From positions 1,302,001-1,366,000 of the forward strand of contig OZ244045.1 in assembly GCA_965215295.1 (NCBI GenBank): 64,000 nt of DNA, given 5' to 3'. This stretch comes from HK1 sp965215295 (GTDB lineage: Bacteria > Pseudomonadota > Gammaproteobacteria > HK1). Positions 58,492 to 64,000 of the stretch are shown here, in pieces. The stretch's first letter is position 1, and the number at the start of each line of letters is the position of its first letter. Position numbers and translations under genes: made by a program. Under the pieces are notes generated by a model, which did not search any database, had not been told where the DNA came from, and was given only the letters and a program-made list of their open reading frames with translations.

Positions 58492-59541
58492 ATGGAACGG
58501 ACCGCGCCCATGGATTCCACGAGCCGCCGCCGCGGGACACACGAGCCGACGAAGCCGCCGCACCGCGCCGGCCCCCTGACCTGGGTCGTTGCCGGCGCCG
58601 TCAGTCTGGGGTTGCTCGGCCTCGTCGTGGCGCAGCTCGACGAGAGCGCGCTCACCACGGCAGCGGACGGGATCTCATGGCCCCTCGTGGGGGCGGGCGT
58701 GGCGCTGTTCATGGTCGAGAGCCTGCTCAGCGCCCTTCGCATGCACCTGATTGCCGGCAGGCGCGGCGGGTTCCTCACCGCCATGCGCGTCACCGCCTGG
58801 CACGGGATCTGGCTGGTCGCGCTGCCCATGCGACTCGGCGAGGTGGCCTGGGTCGTCGCGATGCGGCGCGCCTACGGGTGGAACGTCGCCACCGCGGTGG
58901 CCTGTGCGGCGGTACAGCGCCTGCTCGACATGGCGGTTGTCGCGGCCTTCCTGCTCCTGACGATACCGGCGGCCTTCGGTCTGCACCAAGACCGGTTGCC
59001 CGCGTTCCTCGCCCTGGCCGCCGCGCTCTGCCTGCTCGCGTTCGTCGGTTCCGCGACCCTGCACGTCTGGCTGCGCCTCTTCGCCCGGCTCGTCATCGGC
59101 GCCGGGCGTCCGCGGGGCCGGCGGCGCCGGTTCCTGGTGTCCGTGAGCCAGGCGCGGCATTGGCTCGAGAACGTCCGCAATCGCTGCATCATGCGGCGGT
59201 GCATCGTTCCGACCGTGCTCGTCTGGACGGCGGTCATCGCTGCTTGCTGGACTGTCGGCCAAGCGGTCGGCCTGGACCTCACCCCGGCCGAGTTCGGCTT
59301 CGCGGCGGCCGGCGGCAACCTGGTCGCGGCGCTTCCGGTGCAGTCCATCGGCGGCTTCGGCTTGTTGGAGGCGGGCCTCACCGGCATCGCCGCGTGGTTC
59401 GGCGCGCCGGCGGGAACGGCGGCCCTGGCCGCCCTGGGCGTTCGTCTCGCGTCCATGACCGGGGCCGGCCTGTTCTGGGTGATCGTCCTGGCGCTACGCG
59501 GTGCGCCTCCGGCCGAATCGGCGCGGAGCATTGCGGCATGA
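58492..59541 (+). CDS. Flippase-like integral membrane protein (UPF0104/LPG_synthase_TM)
   Basis: 349 residues from ATG at 58492 (ATG 58510 is an alternative). Eight or so membrane helices (for example LTWVVAGAVSLGLLGLVVA; PTVLVWTAVIAACWTVGQAV) plus the family region LPMRLGEVAWVVAMRRAYGW and NLVAALPVQSIGGFGLLEAG. Relatives sit with lipid-linked glycosyltransferases and are thought to move or modify lipid carriers. The next gene, a GT2, overlaps by 4 bases, supporting a glycolipid or cell-envelope role. Confidence 0.85.
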   Translation: MERTAPMDSTSRRRGTHEPTKPPHRAGPLTWVVAGAVSLGLLGLVVAQLDESALTTAADGISWPLVGAGVALFMVESLLSALRMHLIAGRRGGFLTAMRVTAWHGIWLVALPMRLGEVAWVVAMRRAYGWNVATAVACAAVQRLLDMAVVAAFLLLTIPAAFGLHQDRLPAFLALAAALCLLAFVGSATLHVWLRLFARLVIGAGRPRGRRRRFLVSVSQARHWLENVRNRCIMRRCIVPTVLVWTAVIAACWTVGQAVGLDLTPAEFGFAAAGGNLVAALPVQSIGGFGLLEAGLTGIAAWFGAPAGTAALAALGVRLASMTGAGLFWVIVLALRGAPPAESARSIAA

Positions 59542-60281
59542 AGAAGGCATCCGTCCTCGTTGTCGTTCCGGTGTACAACGAGGCGGAGAACCTCGATCGC
59601 ATGCTGGCTCCATTGATGGAGGTCGTCCGGCGGGAACACTACGACCTCGTCGCCATCGACGATGCCTCGACGGACGAGTCGCTCGCCATCCTGGAACGGC
59701 ATGGCGTGCCGGCGATTACCCTGGTCGAAAACCTCGGCGCCGGTGCGGCGGTTCAGACAGGCTACAAATACGCGCTCGCCAAGGAGTACGAGTACCTGAT
59801 CCAGGTGGACGGGGATGGACAACACGACCCCCGCTTCCTGCCGATGATCCGGCAGAAGCTTGCATGCCATGATTTCGTGATCGGATCGAGGTTCCTGGAC
59901 AGCGGCACCGTGCCTTTTCCGCCGGAGAGGGAGCTGTACAGGGGAACCGTACTCCGAAGGATCGCGATCCGGTTGTTCCGCGCGTTGCTGTACGCAATGA
60001 CCCGCGTTTCGATATCGGATCCGACGTCGGGGTACAGAGGGATGAACCGGAAATGCATGCGGTTCCTGACCGGAGACCTCTATCCCCATGACTTCCCCGA
60101 CGCGGACGTGTTGCTGGCCCTGATCCGCAACCGGTTCAAGCTGTGCGAGGCGCCGGTGTACATGTACCACAATCACGCCGGTGGCAAGCTGCACCGAGGC
60201 ATCATGCCGGTCTGGTACATGTACAAGGTCACGCTGTCGCTGCTCGTATCCAGCCTGCGCAAACACCGGGAGGGGGGATGA
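59538..60281 (+). CDS. GT2 glycosyltransferase (polyprenyl-phosphate-sugar synthase-like)
   Basis: 247 residues. A GT-A fold with VVVPVYNEAENLDRML, then AIDDASTDESL, ENLGAGAAVQTGYKYALA and the DxD-containing VDGDGQHDP, followed by DPTSGYRGMNRKCM. This matches dolichol-/undecaprenyl-phosphate glucose or mannose synthases. It would make a lipid-linked sugar donor for a GT-C enzyme; a GT-C-like gene is at 62365. Start ATG at 59538 overlaps the upstream stop. Confidence 0.9.
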   Translation: MKKASVLVVVPVYNEAENLDRMLAPLMEVVRREHYDLVAIDDASTDESLAILERHGVPAITLVENLGAGAAVQTGYKYALAKEYEYLIQVDGDGQHDPRFLPMIRQKLACHDFVIGSRFLDSGTVPFPPERELYRGTVLRRIAIRLFRALLYAMTRVSISDPTSGYRGMNRKCMRFLTGDLYPHDFPDADVLLALIRNRFKLCEAPVYMYHNHAGGKLHRGIMPVWYMYKVTLSLLVSSLRKHREGG

Positions 60282-60287
60282 ATTGCC

Positions 60288-60410
60288 GTGCACGTCCCGG
60301 TTCGGCACGTTTGCTTCGCCCTCGTCGGTGGCTTGCTGATCCTGGGGGTGGTGGTCGACGAGTGGTCCACCTTGTCGCACTGCCACGACCGGCTGGCCGA
60401 GACGGGTTGA
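60288..60410 (+). pseudogene. Truncated DUF2304 gene (5' duplicate)
   Basis: Starting at GTG 60288, the first ~25 codons (VHVPVRHVCFALVGGLLILGVVV) match the DUF2304 start at 63846 (VNVPVQHVWFTLVCGLLILG), about 88% identical at DNA level. It then diverges and stops after 40 residues. Its stop overlaps the ATG of the ankyrin gene. It is a leftover of an insertion or duplication that split GT2 from DUF2304. Confidence 0.75.
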
Positions 60411-62341
60411 TGAGAAGCTTGGCGATGGTGGGTTGGCTGGGAACGATGCTCCTGGCGGCGCCGGTGGTGGCCGAAAATTGCGCGGATTGGAACTCCGAAC
60501 GGTTTTTCGCGAGTGCCGCCGTCGAGGAGGTCGTCGGCTGTCTGCATGCCGGCGCCGATGCCAACGCTCGGGACGACAGAGGCTTCACGCCCCTGCACCT
60601 GGCGGCACAAAACTCCAGTGCAGCGGTAATCAGAGCATTGACTGCGTTGACCGATGCCGACCCCAACGAACCGAACGACACAGGTGGCACCGCCCTGCAT
60701 CTGGCGGCGCGGCTCAACCCCAGTGCAGCGGTGATCGAGGCATTGATCGATGTCGGCGCAGACCCGAACCTGCGTGACGAAGGTGGCCGTGCGCCTCTGC
60801 ATCTGGCGGCATGGAAAAACCCCAGCGCAGCGGTGGTCGAGGCGTTGATCGATGCCGGCGCAGACCCCAACGAACCGAACGGCAGAGGCTGGACGCCCCT
60901 GTCGCTGGCAGCCAAGGCCAACTCCGAAGCGGTGGTCACGGCGTTGATCGATGCCGGCGCCGACCCCAATGAACCGAACGACAGAGGCTGGACGCCCATA
61001 CAGTTGGCAGCCAACGCCAACTCCGAAGCGGTGGTCGCGGCGTTGATCGATGCCGGCGCCGACCCCAATGAACCGAACGACAGAGGCTGGACGCCCATAC
61101 AGTTCGCAGCCAAGGCCAACTCCGAAGCGGTGGTCGCGGCGTTGATCGATGCCGGCGCCGACCCGGGGATGCGAGACGGCGCCAACTACTACGTACCGGT
61201 TTCGGAGGGCTATCTTGGGGGTAACAGACTCGCCGCCGTGGCGCACAGGCTTCGAGCGTCTGCCGCAGAGGGTAACGCCAAGGCTCAATACGGTCTCGGC
61301 GTGATATACGCCGAAGCATTCGGTGAGCCCCGATACGGCGTACAGGCCGCCGCGTGGTACCGGAAGGCCGCCGGGCACGGCCATGCGAAGGCCCGGACCA
61401 GACTGGACGAGCTCATCTCCCGACGCGGCTATACCTCCCTGCACCTGGCAACCATCCGCCATTCATCGGTGGTCGCCGTGTTGCGCGACGGCGCCGACCC
61501 CGACGCGCGGGACAACGCCGGCAACACCGCCCTGCATCTGGCCGCTTCCAACACCGACGACCCGGCGGTCTTCGAAGCACTCGTCGGCGCCGGGGCCGAT
61601 GCCAACGCTCGGGACGACTTCGGCGATACGCCTCTGCACCTGGCGGCCCGGTACAACACGAACCCGGCAGTGCTTGCCGTGTTGATCAAGGCCGGGGCCG
61701 ACCCTGACGCGCAAGGCGAGTCCGACGCCACGCCCCTGCATTGGGCGGCCTGGAACAACGGCGTTCCGGCGGTTCTCGCCTTGGTGAACGCCGGGGCGAA
61801 CCTGAACGCACGGCGCAGGGACGGCGCCACGCCGCTGCACTGGGCGATGTGGAACGATGACGTTTCGGTGATTCCCGCGCTCCTGGATGCCGGGGCGAAC
61901 CCTGACGTGTCCGACTCGAGCGGCGATACCCCTCTGTATTGGGCAGTGCGGTACGCCAATCTGTCGGCGTTTTCCGCATTCCCCGGGACACCCCGATTGC
62001 TCATGAGTTCCGACTTCGACGTGTACTATCGTGAACGCGCTGTTTTCTACATCAAGGAAAATTGCACCAACGACGATACTCGCCCCAAGTTCTTTCTGCA
62101 CCTCATTCCTGTTGACAAGGACGCACTTTCCGATGATCGCAAGCAGTACGGGTTTGACAATTTCGATTTCTCCTTCGACAAACATGGAACTTTGTCCGAC
62201 GGACAGTGCGGTGCGGTACGAAAGGTTCCGGACTACGGCATAGCCACCATTCGAACCGGCCAATTCATTCCAGGCAAAGGCCATAGTATTTGGGAAGGTC
62301 ATCGTATTTGGGAAGCCACATACCATATTTCCAAAGACTGA
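60410..62341 (+). CDS. Exported ankyrin-repeat protein with one SEL1-like unit
   Basis: 643 residues. An N-terminal signal peptide (MVGWLGTMLLAAPVVAENC) suggests export. About a dozen ankyrin units of the type TPLHLAAxxx...ALIDAGADPN run through residues ~50-245 and again ~345-510, separated by a SEL1-like segment (AQYGLGVIYAEAFGEPRYGVQAAAWYRKAA). Three central units (60860-61160) are almost identical at DNA level with a 99-base period. The last ~130 residues lack repeats and are richer in charged residues and Phe. Ankyrin proteins mediate protein contacts; whether this acts in the periplasm, on a host or a competitor is unknown. GC is lower than in its neighbours. Confidence 0.88.
   Translation: MRSLAMVGWLGTMLLAAPVVAENCADWNSERFFASAAVEEVVGCLHAGADANARDDRGFTPLHLAAQNSSAAVIRALTALTDADPNEPNDTGGTALHLAARLNPSAAVIEALIDVGADPNLRDEGGRAPLHLAAWKNPSAAVVEALIDAGADPNEPNGRGWTPLSLAAKANSEAVVTALIDAGADPNEPNDRGWTPIQLAANANSEAVVAALIDAGADPNEPNDRGWTPIQFAAKANSEAVVAALIDAGADPGMRDGANYYVPVSEGYLGGNRLAAVAHRLRASAAEGNAKAQYGLGVIYAEAFGEPRYGVQAAAWYRKAAGHGHAKARTRLDELISRRGYTSLHLATIRHSSVVAVLRDGADPDARDNAGNTALHLAASNTDDPAVFEALVGAGADANARDDFGDTPLHLAARYNTNPAVLAVLIKAGADPDAQGESDATPLHWAAWNNGVPAVLALVNAGANLNARRRDGATPLHWAMWNDDVSVIPALLDAGANPDVSDSSGDTPLYWAVRYANLSAFSAFPGTPRLLMSSDFDVYYRERAVFYIKENCTNDDTRPKFFLHLIPVDKDALSDDRKQYGFDNFDFSFDKHGTLSDGQCGAVRKVPDYGIATIRTGQFIPGKGHSIWEGHRIWEATYHISKD
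60860..61165. repeat. 99-bp ankyrin-unit tandem repeats
   Basis: Three near-identical copies of the unit starting GAAGCGGTGGTCGCGGCG (or the ACGGCG variant), at about 60918, 61027 and 61126, encode EAVVAALIDAGADPNEP and following residues. The uniform DNA implies recent expansion or gene conversion within the gene. Confidence 0.85.
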
Positions 62342-62364
62342 GAGGCACTCGGGGATAACGAACA

Positions 62365-63849
62365 ATGCGGATCGCAATGTACACAAGACAGCCTTGGCCC
62401 GGATTTCGCCATGGCTTGGTGACCGTTTCCCATGTCCTCGTGCTCGTGTCGTTGCTGGCCGTGCAGTTTTATACCGCTATTGCTTCGTCGTCGCATATGG
62501 CGACCATGGAGGGCGATGAAGGATACTATGTCAAGTATGCCCTGAGCGTCTTTCATGGATCTCGGTTTACCTACCAACGATCGGAGGAGATCGTTCCGCT
62601 TTATCCTTTCTGGTTGGCCGCGTTGATGCATATTGATCCTGCCTTTCATGATTTTCTGGAATGTGCGGTCGTGAAAAAACACCTCCCCGCGGCTCAAGCG
62701 GAAGCCATCTGCAGACCGCTGGGCAATATCGGCTACCATGCGCAAGCGGCCTTGGGAACCATCGGCATAGCGCTCGTCTGGATCGCAGGCTGGATTGCAT
62801 CCAGACGCCTTTCGGTCGCCCACCTCAGCGCACTGATCGCGCTCGCGGCAGGCCAATATGCAGTGTATACCACTTCTTTCATGACCGAGGCTCTGGTCAT
62901 CCCACTCTTTGGTGGCGTCAACGTTTGCCTCGCTTGGCTGCTGGTGGGAGGAGGAACCTTGCGACGAAACGCGATTGTGGCAACGGGATGCGGCATCACG
63001 CTGGGCGCCCTGATTCTCACCAGGCCGCCTTACGAATACCTGTTGCCGGCCCTGCTGTTCGCGGTCAGCGCTCTGATCTTTCGGGACCGTCATCGCCGTC
63101 GCGCCCATACCGTCGCCCTCGCCTGCATTCTGGGCTTCGCTTCGTTGAGCGTCGCGCCCTGGCTGGCCCACAACTACCGGACCAACGGCTTCGTAGGTAT
63201 CACAAGTGATTATAGTTCCAAAATCCTTGGCGAGCGACTCGGCTACAACGAAATGTCAGGGCAGCAATGGACCGCTGCTTTTCTGTATTGGACTCATGAA
63301 GGCGATTGGAAGCTTCTCACTCGATGGTTCGGGCAGGAAACCCTGCGTTATTTCGACGACTCCGATGAACGATTACGGATGATGGCCAAGAAGGCAAGGG
63401 CGGAGCTCGCCGACAGCGGAGTGCCGAAGGAAGACCAACTCGCCCTGTTGACGACGCGAATACGGGACAATCTTCCAAAACACTTGGCCGTGAGTGTACC
63501 CTTGGCTTGGAAGGGCATGCAGCCCGAGCCCACCAGATGGATAAGGGTCATTCCACAGAATACCGTGCCGTCCATCATCCCCGATCCGTGGTTCGGCATC
63601 GCTTGCTGGTTGCTGCTGATCTTCAGCTTCGTGCGCGGAAGTCCCCGAAACCGAGGCGCTTTGGTGGCGCTGGCGTTCTGTCCGGTCGTCATATTGGCAA
63701 TCAACGCGCTCGTGTCGCTGAGTATCTTTCGCTACAACATCGGACTGGTAACGCCCCTGTCGGTGGGCGCCGCGCTACCCATCGTCTGGTTCATCGACAG
63801 CGCCTGGAACAGACTGCGCCGCTGGACTCCACGGATGACATTGCCGTGA
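62365..63849 (+). CDS. GT-C-like (ArnT/PMT-type) membrane glycosyltransferase
   Basis: 494 residues with about 11 membrane helices. A periplasmic acidic motif MEGDEGYYVKYAL near residue 48 follows the first helix, as in ArnT/PMT and related lipid-sugar transferases. Later helices carry conserved-looking TRPPYEYLLPALL and YNIGLVTPLSVG. Together with GT2 and DUF2304 it would transfer a sugar from a polyprenyl phosphate to an envelope glycan. GC is lower than in flanking operons. Its stop overlaps the DUF2304 start (GTGA). Confidence 0.72.
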   Translation: MRIAMYTRQPWPGFRHGLVTVSHVLVLVSLLAVQFYTAIASSSHMATMEGDEGYYVKYALSVFHGSRFTYQRSEEIVPLYPFWLAALMHIDPAFHDFLECAVVKKHLPAAQAEAICRPLGNIGYHAQAALGTIGIALVWIAGWIASRRLSVAHLSALIALAAGQYAVYTTSFMTEALVIPLFGGVNVCLAWLLVGGGTLRRNAIVATGCGITLGALILTRPPYEYLLPALLFAVSALIFRDRHRRRAHTVALACILGFASLSVAPWLAHNYRTNGFVGITSDYSSKILGERLGYNEMSGQQWTAAFLYWTHEGDWKLLTRWFGQETLRYFDDSDERLRMMAKKARAELADSGVPKEDQLALLTTRIRDNLPKHLAVSVPLAWKGMQPEPTRWIRVIPQNTVPSIIPDPWFGIACWLLLIFSFVRGSPRNRGALVALAFCPVVILAINALVSLSIFRYNIGLVTPLSVGAALPIVWFIDSAWNRLRRWTPRMTLP

Positions 63850-64000
63850 ACGTCCCGGTTCAGCACGTTTGGTTCACCCTCGTCTGCGGCTTGCTGATCC
63901 TGGGGCTGGTGATCGAGCTGATTCGCAGATCCCGGCTGCAGGAACGGTACGCCGTCCTGTGGATCGTGGTGGCGCTGGTGTTCATGACCTACGGATGGTG
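63846..64000 (+). CDS. DUF2304-family membrane protein, cut by window edge
   Basis: 51 codons visible from GTG at 63846: VNVPVQHVWFTLVCGLLILG, a membrane helix, then RSRLQERYAVLWIVVALVFM, a second helix. This Arg-rich connector and hydrophobic pattern match DUF2304, commonly encoded next to a polyprenyl-phosphate GT2. The rest lies beyond the window. Its beginning is duplicated at 60284. Confidence 0.8.
   Translation, partial: MNVPVQHVWFTLVCGLLILGLVIELIRRSRLQERYAVLWIVVALVFMTYGW

Overview
The window is about 70% GC in most genes and carries the block pyrG-kdsA-eno-ftsB-ispD-ispF-truD, with recC-recB-recD, typA, yjgA, pepN and a large lhr. That order is the gammaproteobacterial one. KdsA implies a KDO-containing, Gram-negative outer membrane. 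A secreted ankyrin protein, a TauD-family dioxygenase and many tandem duplications would fit a host-associated or marine bacterium, but that is inference.

Layout. 1-11041 (minus strand): a tightly overlapping operon for type II fatty-acyl or polyketide-like synthesis, running off the left edge. It holds two carrier proteins, four ketosynthase domains (two fused in one protein), two ketoreductases, a degenerate SDR, a thioesterase, a GcvT-fold protein, a membrane-anchored FeeM-like N-acyltransferase and a lipoprotein. A divergent lipoprotein gene follows at 11381. 12135-19659: the pyrG-to-truD housekeeping block. 20244-23778: yjgA and pepN, divergent. 24103-34696: recCBD. 34857-36230: a PLP decarboxylase. 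36715-40615: typA, dusA and a DMT transporter. 40670-42027: rhodanese and TauD-like genes. 42346-47127: lhr. 47520-50110: a tandem duplication of a Uma2-family gene. 50066-52472: acyl-CoA ligase and enoyl-CoA hydratase. 52683-54825: a 2.1 kb lower-GC toxin-antitoxin island between perfect 19-bp repeats, one of which is the 3' end of a mug-like gene. 55547-58460: a PII protein, leuC and leuD. 58492-64000: a cell-envelope glycosylation set (flippase-like protein, GT2, GT-C-like protein, DUF2304) interrupted by an ankyrin gene and flanked by a duplicated DUF2304 5' end.

Two themes cross the window. First, short tandem duplications occur both between genes (periods of 60-61, 74 and 126 bp) and, in frame, inside conserved genes (kdsA, recB, recC, recD, lhr, ank), giving low-complexity insertions in proteins that normally lack them. 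Second, many adjacent genes overlap by 1-4 bases (ATGA, GTGA, TTGA), which points to translational coupling and, in places, non-ATG starts. The best candidate for an undescribed system is the left-hand operon. Its gene content suggests that an acyl chain is assembled on dedicated carrier proteins and then transferred to an amine by the membrane N-acyltransferase.
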